In this document: in pieces, positions 43,251 through 53,358 of the stretch | Layout of the letters: the number at the start of each line of letters is the position of its first letter | Position numbering within the stretch: position 1 is the first letter of the stretch | From: Phoma sp. XZ068 | Lineage: Eukaryota > Ascomycota > Dothideomycetes > Pleosporales > Didymellaceae | Direction of reading: 5' to 3' | NCBI GenBank assembly: GCA_004835665.1 | Contig: RBKR01000020.1 | Coordinates: forward strand, 620,001 to 684,000 | Length of the DNA: 64,000 nucleotides | Made by a program: the position numbers and the translations under genes | The notes under the pieces: generated by a model | Databases searched by the model: none | What the model was told of the DNA's origin: nothing | The model's input: only the letters and a program-made list of their open reading frames with translations

Positions 43251-45617
43251 TCACACCCCATCCTGCCACGACCTCCAGCTCTCCTCCCTCCACACCCCAC
43301 TCTTCCCCCCTTCCTTCAGCACAACGCGCACATCCCCAATGCGCTGGAACTTATCAACTGCCTTGCACATATCCACCACACTCAGCGCGGTCCCCATCAC
43401 CGCAGTCAGCGCCTCCATTTCCACACCCGTGGCACCCGTGCACGCGACTTTACACTCGATCTGCACGCCGCCGTGCGCCATGTCGTCGGGCGCCGGTGCT
43501 GTCTTGCCCGCGGGTTCGTCCGCAGCGAAGGTGCGCAGTTCGACGCCGACGTGTGTTAGCGGGATGGGGTGGCATAGCGGAACGATGTCTGGGCACTTTT
43601 TCGCGGCCATGATGCCTGCGATGCGGGATACGCTGAGGACGTCGCCTTTTTTGAGGGCGTTGGAGATTATGAGGGAGAGAGGGGTGGGGTTGGAGAAGTA
43701 GACTGTGCCGACTGCGATGGCGGTGCGTGTTGTGTGTGCTTTTGAGGAGATGGAGACCATGTGCGCGGAGCCTGAGGAGGTGAGGTGAGGGAGGGAGGGT
43801 TGTGATGGTGCGGTAGGAGCAGCGGGTTTTGAGTTGTTTTCGAGCGACTCCTGTTCCTTGGATGCTAGACTTGTGTTGAGCGGGTCCTCCGACCGACGTG
43901 CACTGGTCGAATACTCGCGCCTCTGCTTCTGCGTTATCTTCCGCACTCGGAAAGCGTTGCCGGATGCATGTAAGGAGGAGGCGCCCTCTGAATTGGACAT
44001 ATCCTTGGTAGTTCCCTCTTCAACTAGGACAGCACCACCGGTCGCGGGCTGTGTAGAAGGTACTTGCACCGGCTCCTCCTGTGCAGCAAGCAACTCCTCC
44101 TCAGTCGCATAATCGTCCTCCAGGAACCCCATCTCATTATAATCCTCCTCCTCAGCTGTCTCGAGAATCTGCTTCGCCTCTTCATCCCGATCTCGCCGTG
44201 TCTGCTGAACAGGCATCGTATACCCTCTCTTCTCTGCAAAAGCCTCATTCCACCTCTTCGCCGCCCGTTCCGCAGCCTCCTCATCTCGATCAAGATCGAC
44301 GATCCACGTCTCCTTCGCATTCTTTCCTTCCTCATCTGCTTCCTCCAGCACTCCGTAAATGCCGGTCTTAGCCTGGTACCGGCTAAGAAGGACCTTGAGC
44401 CATATCTTCATCAAGACCATGCTATGGGGTACACCGGCTCTGCCTCTGCTTCTCTTGACGCGCAGATTGATGGGGAGATGGTGGAGAGGCGGGTGGAATG
44501 CTGCGAGCCGGCGTCGGAGTGCGATGATTTGCCGGTGGAGAGATTTGACAGGCTTGTTGATATCGATGGTTAGGTTGTCGTCGAGTTTCACTCTGCCGTC
44601 GGGCAGGTATGCACGAAGAGATTCCATGTAGAGAGGAGCTTCTCGACTGCGGTTGATGGCTAAGCAATCTGGAGGCGGCGAAGAGGTTTGTGGTTCTTGT
44701 GTTTGAATACGCGCTGTGGACTTTGTCTCTTTGGCTGCACCTTCTTTTTGTGCCTTTGGATCGAGCTTGTCTGCTTGAGACGGGGTGGGTTCCTGTTTTC
44801 CAGCCTTTAGTCTGAGCAGACGTACCACAAGCTCATCCTTCTTCCTCAACAGCTCCACCTTCCTGTTTTTGAGCTCCTCCAGCGTGTTTCTCTGCACGCT
44901 ACTTATAGCCTTGTCTGCTTCAGTAGCAGTGTCTAATTTCCGTTCTCTCGCTGTTGCTGCGAGATATGACCTCAAACCCGCTATGGCTTTTTCCAGATCC
45001 TCCATGTCTGCCTCATGTTCGATTCTCTCGTTCCTGATGTCCTGAACTGCGGCGGAGAGGTTCGCTTCGGCTTTCTTGACAAAAGCCGGTCGTTTATTGT
45101 CTGAAAGACCCTTGGCATCCTTCACAAGGTCTTTGTATGAGTGTTGCTCCTGCGCTATCCTAAACCTTTCATTCCAGTTGTACTGCTTGGCAGACGCAAG
45201 GCGTTCTTCGAGGGTGGCCAGTCGAGCGATAAGGAGGGGGCGTATGTCAGCATCGAAGGCCTCGGAGCCTCCCTCTGGCGAGTCTGTGGATTGTGTCCGA
45301 TCGGGTAGCAGCTCTCGGAGTAGTAGAGGCTTCTGCTTATCTTGTATTGCTCGGTGTGAATGGGGATTCGATCGGTCCGTCCTTCCGTCCTTCTTTTGCT
45401 GAGGTTTTCGATGTTCCATAGCCGACTGCGTGCTCGCAAGAATTGAGTCCAGACCCCGCTCAGCGTGATCAGCATCGGACGTCGTCTGTTCAGCGCGGTG
45501 GGTAGGACCTGTAGAGTACACCCTGACCGAGCTAAGAGTTGTTGCAAGGAGAGGATTCAGAAAGGGATTGGAGGTCAGGATACTCGAAGCCGATGACCCT
45601 GAATATGATAGTGGCAT
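43251..45617 (-). CDS. MoaC (cyclic pyranopterin monophosphate synthase) with long N-terminal extension
   Basis: Single open frame of 788 aa. The last ~180 residues are a complete MoaC domain: LTSSGSAHMVSISSKAHTT, CPDIVPLCHPIPLTHVGVEL and VEMEALTAVMG, then VVDMCKAVDKF with the catalytic Asp and Lys. MoaC finishes cyclic pyranopterin monophosphate, the first molybdenum-cofactor intermediate, in mitochondria. Residues 1-35 (LSSVRVYSTG) look like a mitochondrial presequence. Residues ~120-300 are strongly coiled-coil, ~320-470 a basic globular region of unknown family (DDNLTIDINKPVKSLHRQI), and ~470-600 acidic and disordered. A second presequence-like motif, RREYSTSARR, lies near residue 565. 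The upstream MoaA gene can be spliced into this frame (see findings), so the locus may also make one fused protein like Aspergillus CnxABC. Confidence 0.88.
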   Translation of the reverse strand: MPLSYSGSSASSILTSNPFLNPLLATTLSSVRVYSTGPTHRAEQTTSDADHAERGLDSILASTQSAMEHRKPQQKKDGRTDRSNPHSHRAIQDKQKPLLLRELLPDRTQSTDSPEGGSEAFDADIRPLLIARLATLEERLASAKQYNWNERFRIAQEQHSYKDLVKDAKGLSDNKRPAFVKKAEANLSAAVQDIRNERIEHEADMEDLEKAIAGLRSYLAATARERKLDTATEADKAISSVQRNTLEELKNRKVELLRKKDELVVRLLRLKAGKQEPTPSQADKLDPKAQKEGAAKETKSTARIQTQEPQTSSPPPDCLAINRSREAPLYMESLRAYLPDGRVKLDDNLTIDINKPVKSLHRQIIALRRRLAAFHPPLHHLPINLRVKRSRGRAGVPHSMVLMKIWLKVLLSRYQAKTGIYGVLEEADEEGKNAKETWIVDLDRDEEAAERAAKRWNEAFAEKRGYTMPVQQTRRDRDEEAKQILETAEEEDYNEMGFLEDDYATEEELLAAQEEPVQVPSTQPATGGAVLVEEGTTKDMSNSEGASSLHASGNAFRVRKITQKQRREYSTSARRSEDPLNTSLASKEQESLENNSKPAAPTAPSQPSLPHLTSSGSAHMVSISSKAHTTRTAIAVGTVYFSNPTPLSLIISNALKKGDVLSVSRIAGIMAAKKCPDIVPLCHPIPLTHVGVELRTFAADEPAGKTAPAPDDMAHGGVQIECKVACTGATGVEMEALTAVMGTALSVVDMCKAVDKFQRIGDVRVVLKEGGKSGVWREESWRSWQDGV

Positions 45618-45661
45618 GGTGCGTTTGATTGCAGAGCCCGTACGCAGGCGTGGTCGCTGAT

Positions 45662-45895
45662 CTGCACACTGTCAGCGCTGCACATCACAGGTTTGGTACG
45701 ATAGCTTAATATAGACAAAACGGGGTATATGATTTCGTATATAGCCGAAGATTTTCTACATCGCCAGCAAAGCGAAGGTAAAATGATATGCCTCAGAACG
45801 CCAGTCATGCAACATCAACGTACCGCCGTGGTATCATGAGGATCTCAATTTCTTCCAGGCCGTGACCAAAAATAACAGGGAAAGCGTTCACCCAC
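45662..45895 (-). other. Candidate alternative intron linking moaA to moaC
   Basis: On the minus strand a GTGGGT donor starts at 45895, inside the first Gly codon of the MoaA C-terminal GG. A GTGTGCAG acceptor ends at 45662. Splicing replaces GG-stop by Asp and continues QRPRLRTGSAIKRT into the ATG of the MoaC frame, with no stop. The length (234 bp) exceeds typical introns here. If unspliced, the MoaA frame stops at 45888. Confidence 0.5.
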
Positions 45896-47300
45896 CAATC
45901 AATATCATTGGCCTGTTTTGCATATTTGCAAGATCGCCCATGTCAGCGTGCTTCTCTGCTTTGCGTTTCACGGCTTGACCGATCACGCTAAGGAGCTCGC
46001 GTTCGCGCTGCCCCCAGCCGAGGATTGTGTCGTCGCTGAGGCGTCCTTCGTGCCGGTCCATTTCAACCTGCTTGATGCGTTCGAAGGCCTCTTGGTCGAT
46101 AGGCTCGTTGTTGTTGTCTTGCCGTAGGAGGTCGCGGAGAGAGACCTCATCGTTGCCGTGAAGACAGACTTTCAGATTGCCATCGCTCGTGATGCGGAGC
46201 CGGTTGCAGGTGCCACAGAAGTCATTTGTCATGCTTGTAATGAAACCAACTTTGCCGACAAAGCCAGGGACTTTGAATGTTTTGCTGGTGTCGTTCTTAT
46301 GCCCTGGTATCCGTTCCAGACCGGGGTACTTTGTGCGGATAATGTCGACCATTTCTTGGAAACTAATCATCTTGTTTTCGCTCCATTTATTCCCGCCAAA
46401 TGGCATGTATTCAATGAAGCGCACTTCGAGGTCCTTCTCGCGGCCCATCTCGACGAAAGGCAAGATCTCGCGCTCGTTCAGCCCGCGCATGACTACGCAG
46501 TTGACCTTGAGCTTGATATTCGCACTCAGCTTCTTCATTTCGAGTATACGGTCGATCGACTTCATGACGGCATCGAAGCCCTTCCGCCTAGTCATGATCT
46601 GAAACTGGAAGGGGTCTAATGTGTCTAAGCTAAGGTTGACGCCCGTGAGCCCGGCTTCCACCATGGCGTCCAGCTTGCGGTGCAGTGATATGCCGTTCGT
46701 AGTCAGGGCTAGTTCGCGAAGGCCTTTCGGTCGGAGACTGCCGATTTGCTGCATCAGAGGGACAATGTCACGGCGCACAGTGGGCTCGCCACCGGTCAGT
46801 CGGATTTTGGTGACGCCCTGCGAGACGAAGAGCGAGGAGAGGTAGAAGATTTCGGGCGTGGTAAGCATTGTAGCGGGCGGCGATAGCGGAATGCCCTCTG
46901 TTGATTGTCAGCCAGTTGCCTTTCCTCCATAATGGTTTTGCGTAGTCATGGCGGGCTGCGTACCTTCGGGCATGCAGTAGAGACATCGCAAATTACAGCG
47001 CTCAGTAATGCTGATGCGCAGATAGTCGTGCTGGCGGTGGAAAGTATCCGTCAGGAATTCCGAAAAGGGCTTCGCATTCTCAATCGCCTGGATGCGCTCT
47101 CTTGCCGTTTGTCGGGACGGCGGTGGCACAGGCGGAGCATTTCCAGGGAACTCAACGCCAGGCTCTCGCACGGCAGCATTTGTCGCGATGTGTCGCGACT
47201 GCAGCGCGCGTATCGACGGCCGTCTCGAGCATTCGCCACGGCGTGCTGCAGCGCGCAGCACGGGCGGGCCCGGCCGTATACACCTAACCATGGGCGCCAT
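45888..47300 (-). CDS. MoaA / MOCS1A-type GTP 3',8-cyclase
   Basis: Radical-SAM enzyme for the first step of molybdenum-cofactor synthesis from GTP, expected in mitochondria. Two exons, 47300-46964 and 46897-45888, with a 66 bp intron that splits the motif CMPEEGIPLSPPA; 448 aa. The first ATG (MAPMVRCIRPGPP) opens an Arg-rich presequence. The N-terminal cluster is CNLRCLYC (CxxxCxxC). KIRLTGGEPTVRRD binds SAM. The C-terminal cluster is FCGTCNRLRITSDGNLKVC. The protein ends NRPMILIGG directly before TGA. A terminal double glycine is needed for human MOCS1A activity. The MoaC-bearing frame lies 270 bp downstream on the same strand. The product serves nitrate reductase, which is encoded at 57-60 kb. 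Confidence 0.95.
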
Positions 47301-47952
47301 CAACGAGGAGAGTCGAGAGTTGGAACACGTCGCCCAACATCTGGAGGGGCGGGCGTAGGAAGCTATATAAACTAACAAGGTGGAGGTGGATGACTGCGAG
47401 TTGACATGCCTCCGCACATTAGCGAGCCAGGCCGAGCTACCAATTCACGCACGAGCAGCCCACTTGGCGGTTTAGTAAGAATAGGTAAGTGGGGGATCGC
47501 ACTTCAGCTAGTCCGCTGACAGCCGTTGAGACGGGACTGGCTTTGAAGTCCTCTCGTAAGCTGCCACTCGCAGATTGACTTTGGGAGTCTTTGTGGTACG
47601 TCACCCTAGTGGTCGGAGAAGTCTGTTTTGCATTGGAGAGCCTGCAGGGGAGAATTAGACCATTCATCATTGGTGCGCATGGTAGGCGCAGATGTATTGA
47701 TTCCGAATCCGCCGGCGATCGTTCAACACTCGCCGTTGAAGTTGTTTGAATTAAAGTAGCACCTGCAGCAGTCTTTTACTTTAATGGTGCTGATTTTCGT
47801 CCCACGTCTGCGTCGTGCTCAAGGCTGTCCACCAGCGTTAGATTGATCCTAGTCTTATCTGTACTTTCCTAATCGGGTAACTTTCACATGCTACTATTGA
47901 ACGCTGTGAACTTCCGGGCGGCCTCCGCTCGCCCTCCGCTCGCTCCTTCCGT
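47301..47952. other. Intergenic
   Basis: Upstream region of moaA and 3' flank of the next gene. The moaA frame stays open to 47417 without an ATG, so the coding start is placed at 47300. Nothing else seen. Confidence 0.5.
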
Positions 47953-48825
47953 CTACCGCAGATACGTCTTCACGAGCCTCCTATAATTTCGCATTCCTGC
48001 ATTACTGTTAAACACCAATTTTAACCGATGCCTTCTCCTCCCTGTCATCTCAGCAGTTCCTTCCTGTCCCGTTTCCAACGTTTCCCTCACGATCTGCTTG
48101 GTTGCTCGTCTAAGTCGGTCGTGCTCTCTCCCGAGCTCCTCCTTCGCCCGTTCGTGCAACAAGGTTTTAAACTTTGCCTTACCTTTTTCAGTAGAGAATG
48201 CAAGTTTAGTGGTAAACCGCTGTCGTGATGTCGGACATGGTGTTGAAACTCCTGATACCTTGCTGGTGTTTGGAGCGAGATGACCTTGGATTAGGTGTGC
48301 ATGCCACTCCCAGCAGTTTCCACATGTTGGTTGAAGACAGGGTGACAGCAGTGTGACTATGTTCTGATATTGACCGCTGACTTTTGCACCGGGACCGCCG
48401 TATTGAAAACGTGTTACCTTGACTTTGCACTGCTTTGGTCGATTTGGCGATCCTTTCCCGTCCTTGACTTGATGTTCGTTCTTTATCTTCACAGGAGTAG
48501 GTTTACGCTTCCGCTTATGTATTGCTTTCGGTTCTGGTGTTGATATTGTGGCTTCTTGTGTATGCGGCTCGTAGTCATTCCATATCGCTGCGGGAAATCT
48601 AAGCCAGACTTTCTCTTCCTCGGACTCTGTAAGAGCAGGCAGTGGCTGCGCGATCATGGCGTCCATTTTCTTCATAGCCTTGATCTTGCTCTCGCGTTCT
48701 GGTCGTTGCTGCAGCATGTTGGTGAGCTTCCTGTCTTTTCGATGAGGTGTTAGTTTGCGTTTGCTGCTTGTTAGCTGCCAGGTTGATGGCTTGAATGCAG
48801 TGGTATAATCGTGTCTGTGCGACAT
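47953..48825 (-). CDS. Hypothetical basic protein with Cys/His cluster (orphan 1)
   Basis: Single exon, 290 aa, very basic. No family recognised. Near the N-terminus is KRKLTPHRKDRKL (residues ~23-34). Its core is shared with the orphan protein at 53359 (KLTPKHRKDRQL). The central part is low-complexity (IHKRKRKPTPVKIKNEHQ), followed by CLQPTCGNCWEWHAHL, a possible metal-binding C-x4-C-x2-C-x3-H cluster. The C-terminal half is a long charged helix (FKTLLHERAKEELGREHDRL) and a basic end. Composition suggests a nuclear or nucleic-acid-binding protein. It could be a lineage-specific gene. The open frame is long for chance and has no strong rival frame. Confidence 0.6.
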   Translation of the reverse strand: MSHRHDYTTAFKPSTWQLTSSKRKLTPHRKDRKLTNMLQQRPERESKIKAMKKMDAMIAQPLPALTESEEEKVWLRFPAAIWNDYEPHTQEATISTPEPKAIHKRKRKPTPVKIKNEHQVKDGKGSPNRPKQCKVKVTRFQYGGPGAKVSGQYQNIVTLLSPCLQPTCGNCWEWHAHLIQGHLAPNTSKVSGVSTPCPTSRQRFTTKLAFSTEKGKAKFKTLLHERAKEELGREHDRLRRATKQIVRETLETGQEGTAEMTGRRRHRLKLVFNSNAGMRNYRRLVKTYLR

Positions 48826-49092
48826 TTGAGACCTCTGCCAGTGTGTCCTAGCTCATGTGGCATGAAAGAGTCTTGTTGCAAGAACTTAAACATTATGAAC
48901 TACATTGACTTTCCCTTTGTCTGGGTCCAATTTGGTCTTTGTGCAAACAACACAGCTCCACGTTAGTAGAAGTCGGTGGACACAATGTAGGTTGAGAAAA
49001 CGATGATCTATTTGAGTCTCAGTGAGATTTGTCTGGTCGATGTAGAAGTCCGGTCTATAAACTCCTATGAATGCAATATGTTGTGTTGGTGT

Positions 49093-50636
49093 CTAGTCGT
49101 AGCACTGATTCCACAGGCCCCCACTCCTAGCGAAGCTCTGGCTCTCCACAAACTTGCTCAACGTGCATCTGCCGTGTCTATCTGCATTGCAAAATTCCAA
49201 TGGCTGGACGCGGTCGTTGACGATGATGCGTACGAATTCCTCCTTCTCACCGCTGCACTGGAGCTTCTCAACGTACATTCTTGATGCAAAGGGAACGGTC
49301 CACGCGGCGGAGTAACCGTAAGTCTCCTCGGTGCCCTGTACGGTTGTGTTCGACAGCGGCTTCGTCTGGTTGTAGAGGCCCAGGGCAGCGAGAACACCGC
49401 TGATATCGTTGTCGTGACTAAAGTCGGCGTACACTTTGCGATCCAACGGGAAGGTTGTGGGGTCCGCGTCGAGGGTGCGATTCGTGTTTGTATTGTCTTC
49501 GACAGGCTTGTTCTGGAGCCTGGCCAGGAGTTCGTTCACATAACCCACACCCTGGGTGGCGCCGAGAGGGTTGCCAATACCGTACCCATAGTATTTGCCG
49601 AGGGTCTGGAAATAGTCGTACTCATGCCACTCCTTCTCGGTGAACAGGTGACAAAACTGCGAAACCTTCGCAGTTGGGTGGGTTAGTGTGTCAAATGGGC
49701 ACATGTCCATCAAATAGACGATAAAGGTTGCGCTCAAGTCAGTGCCCAGCTTCGAATTCACACGTTTCTGAATGGGAAGGACGAATTTGGACGCCCACAG
49801 TCGTTGCGCCCTTTCGCCTAGGCCATGGCTGGGGCCACCTTCGAATGCAGGGCAGACATCGTGGGACAGCGTGTTGTTCCACTGCGTGCCTTCTGGAATC
49901 GTGACATCAACCTCCCTCGGCTTTGTACTCAGTGATTGTGCAATGCCTGCGAGCCATTCTTCGGCCGACTGGACTACGCGGTGCTGACCTCCAGCGCGCA
50001 CAAACGGTGTGTGCTGTTTGACGAGCTTGTGGTAGCGGCGAAAGAAATGGGCGCCTGAGTTCACCATCTCCTGCCTTCCAGCAGCAGTCAATTCATCTGC
50101 ACCTAGCGTGTATTCGTAGTCCTTTAAGAAAGCGAACTCGTCGGGGAACGCGGTGCTCGTGTTTTGGATCTCGGCGACCAACAAGGCGTAGGCCAGAGAT
50201 TTGCCCGCCGTGGGGTCACGGCCACCGTGGCGAGAGAGGACATTCGCAAAAGTGACCTCGCAGCCTTTTGGTGGTTTAACTGAGATTTCCGACGGCACCG
50301 AGTACCACAGGGAGTACTGGCCCCAGAAGTGTGTTGTCTTAGGGCTGCAGCGGTAGCCGTCGTCGATAGTGTCGCAAGATCTCTTCGTCGAGGCGGCTAA
50401 GGAGCTGCTCATGTTAGGCTAGACCAAATACCAGGACCAAGATGAACGTACCTGACGAGACCGTAGAGCGCAAACAAGCATCCAGCTATGCACAGGACCA
50501 GCCCAAGAACTGTGAAGCGCGAACGCTCCTGATACCGCTGCTTGAGTTCCGGATAGGACTCCTTCTCACTGAGCGGTAGAGGGGTGTACTCGTGTGGTCG
50601 AGTGCCTCTCACTCTGTTCCATGCGCGCGTCATCAT
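49093..50636 (-). CDS. Histidine acid phosphatase / phytase-like, type II membrane anchored
   Basis: Two exons, 50636-50452 and 50404-49093, with a 47 bp intron (acceptor could shift by one AGC repeat); about 498 aa. The histidine-phosphatase signature is SRHGGRDPT, where most phytases have RHGARxP, and the proton donor is in YADFSHDNDI. FSHDND-type HD and the Cys pattern are typical of fungal 3-phytases, which release phosphate from inositol hexakisphosphate. Unlike secreted phytases there is no signal peptide: about 40 cytosolic residues (HEYTPLPLSEKES) precede one membrane helix, FTVLGLVLCIAGCLFALYGL, so the catalytic part should face the lumen or the outside. N-glycosylation sequons are present. 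It is divergent from the permease gene. Confidence 0.88.
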
Positions 50637-51470
50637 GCTGGTTGTGTACAGGATGAGGCTGGTGGTGCGCCCGAATGCTGCCAGCTCCGACCGGTGACGT
50701 AGGTTGGTGGGGAGCCTCAATGTACTAAGGTTGATGTGTAGAGGGACGTGCGCGCCGAATCCGAGATATTAGTCTGGGTGCAGAATGCGATCGAGATGGT
50801 AGTCTCCAAGAAAGCCCTTCTCCAATACCCCGACGTCGATGGCCATCACGGTGTTGGGGTCAAGAGGTTCAGCGCGGCCCGCTTTTGCGGGACTTGGCGG
50901 GTCGCATCAGAAGCTTGGCTTTGGCGGTTTGTGGGGTTGACCCTGGATTCGTCATTTCATCAGTCATGTATCGTTCAGATACGCTCTTGACGCCCGGGTC
51001 CGGGGTCAAGTTACCTTTTGTACGTGTGCTACGAAACCTCCCGATATCCGGATCCTGCACGCCGGCATGCCGCTCCATGCAGCCGCCTCGTGCGCTTCCA
51101 GATCCTCAGCCCGTGTCCAGTAGGCCATGCGCCAAAGCATCGTCCAGCCTCCTCGTTGGTCGCCTAATCATCGTCGGCGATAACGGCGCTGCCTATCACT
51201 GGAGCATAGCCGACCCAAATCATAAGCTTTGACAAGCCTTTATCGCTCACGTTTCCTGTTGGACATACTGAATGTGGCTCTGATGTGGGGAGGGCACGTC
51301 AGCCACTGAGCAAGTGACGGAATCGGGCCTCTTCCGCGCACCTCCTCATAATGTTCGACCTCTGTCGGGGCATTGATCGTGACCCTTGTTGCTCCTACCT
51401 TCTGCTTGCACCTACATAAGAGTGCTGTGCCTCACCACTGTTGGAGAGCACCATCAGCATCGACTTCACG
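50637..51470. promoter_or_regulatory. Divergent promoter region, phytase-like / permease
   Basis: 834 bp between two divergent start codons; no gene seen. Short open frames here lack any family resemblance. Confidence 0.5.
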
Positions 51471-53147
51471 ATGGGATCCAATTACCGCACTGATGATGAG
51501 CTTCAGCTCCAAGCCCTCGGCCACAAGGGTGAGCTGAAGCGAAACTTCTCTCTTCTGTCCATGCTGGGTCTCGCCTTTGCTATCCTCAATTCCTGGACTG
51601 CTCTTTCATCTTCGCTTTCACTGGCTCTTCCTAGCGGTGGCTCCACTTCAGTCATCTGGGGCCTGTTGACTGCTGGTATCTGCAATTTGGCTCTCGCTGC
51701 ATCACTCGCAGAGTTTCTCTCGGCCTACCCTACAGCTGGTGGACAGTAAGTGTTCTGAGACTTTCAATCAACGTTAACATCCATTGACGAATGCAGGTAC
51801 CACTGGGTCGCCGTCATTACACCCAAGAAATGGGTTCCACTTGCATCCTGGATTACGGGTTGGATCAATGTCTCAGGTTGGATTGCTTTGACAACGTCAG
51901 GAGGTCTTCTGGCTTCTCAGCTCATTGCTGGCCTTATCTCGCTGTTCCACCCCGACTTCACCATCAAGCCTTGGCAACAGTACCTGATCTATGCTGCCTG
52001 GACCCTCATTGCCTTCGTCATCAATGCTTTTTTGAATAGGCTTCTTCCATACGTCAACCGAGGTGCTTTCATCTGGTCTATCGGCGGATTCGCCATCATC
52101 TGTATCACAGTACTGGCCTGCGCAGCACCAAAATATGCTTCTGCCAAATACGTCTTCACGGAGTTCATTAATGAAACGGGTTGGCCTGATGGCATCTCAT
52201 GGCTCTTGGGCCTGTTACAAGGTGGCTTTGGAATTACTGGATACGATGCGGTTGCACATATGATCGAGGAAATCCCCAATGCCAGCGTTGAAGGACCCAA
52301 AATCATGATCTATTGCGTCTGTATTGGAACGGTCACTGGCTTCATCTTCCTGATGATCCTGCTTTTCGTTTCGGGCGGCGACACAGCTGGCATTATTGAG
52401 TCATCGTCCGGCCCCTTGATACACATCATCTACACCGCAACAAGCAGTCGCGCTGGAGCTGTGTGTTTGCTGATGTTCCCCCTAATTTGCATTCTCTTTG
52501 CGGAGATCGCGATCATGACGACTTCTTCCCGAATGTCGTATGCCTTTGCCAGAGATGGCGGACTTCCAGCCTCAAAGATCTTTGCGAAAGTGGACAAGCG
52601 ACTCGATGTGCCGCTCAATTCACTGATTCTCGCCGCTGGTTTGACACTCCTGTTTGGACTGATTATGATTGGGTCTAGCAGTGCATTCAACGCCCTGATC
52701 GCTGCGTCCGTCGTTGCCCTTGGAGTGAGCTATGCCATCCCTGTGGCCATCAATGTCTGCCGTGGAAGGAAGATGCTGCCTCCCCGAGCGTTCACTCTGC
52801 CAAACTGGCTTGGTTGGGCGGCGAATTTGCTTGGCTTGGCATACGCGATTGTTACCACCGTCCTGTTCGTCTTCCCTCCTGAGCTTCCTGTGACTGGCAG
52901 CAATATGAGTAAGTTAATATCATCATCATGTGCTGATGACCTTAAACTAACAGCTACAGATTACTGCATCGTCGCTTTTGGTATCATTCTCTTGATCAGC
53001 ACAATCCAGTGGTTCGTGGATGGACGTAAGAACTTCACTGGCCCAAGAGCAGATATGAGCCTGGAGGTACTCGAAGCCATGAAGACCAATGAGACGCAAG
53101 CACCTGCAGCTCATACCGACCCTAAGCAGGCCGAGTTTGATAAATAG
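51471..53147 (+). CDS. APC superfamily amino acid/GABA/choline permease
   Basis: Three exons, 51471-51745, 51797-52908 and 52954-53147, with introns of 51 and 45 bp; 526 aa. The first ATG with a family-like start is MGSNYRTDDELQLQALGHKG, followed by LKRNFSLLSMLGLAFAILNSW, the very conserved entry to helix 1 in fungal GABA/choline-type permeases. About twelve helices follow, with GGFGITGYDAVAHMIEEIPN (the consensus glycine-rich segment with the HMxEE motif), SSRMSYAFARDGGLP and NALIAASVVALGVSYAIP. The C-terminus is hydrophilic. Substrates of the subfamily include GABA, choline, polyamines and amino acids; the exact one is not readable. Confidence 0.93.
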
Positions 53148-53358
53148 GCGGCAGGGTTCCGATGGCATATTGACTTTCACTTAATTGTACTTTCACTCGA
53201 CCTTCACTCAACGCAGCGCCCGTGCCTATGCCAAGGTTGTGTCTCCATTCAATACCAAGATCTGTCAACTCACTCCAGATTCTTAACTTCGACGTCCCAA
53301 CCCAACGCGACTCTACCGTAACCTTATCCCGCCACGTTTGCAGTCGATTAACCATACC

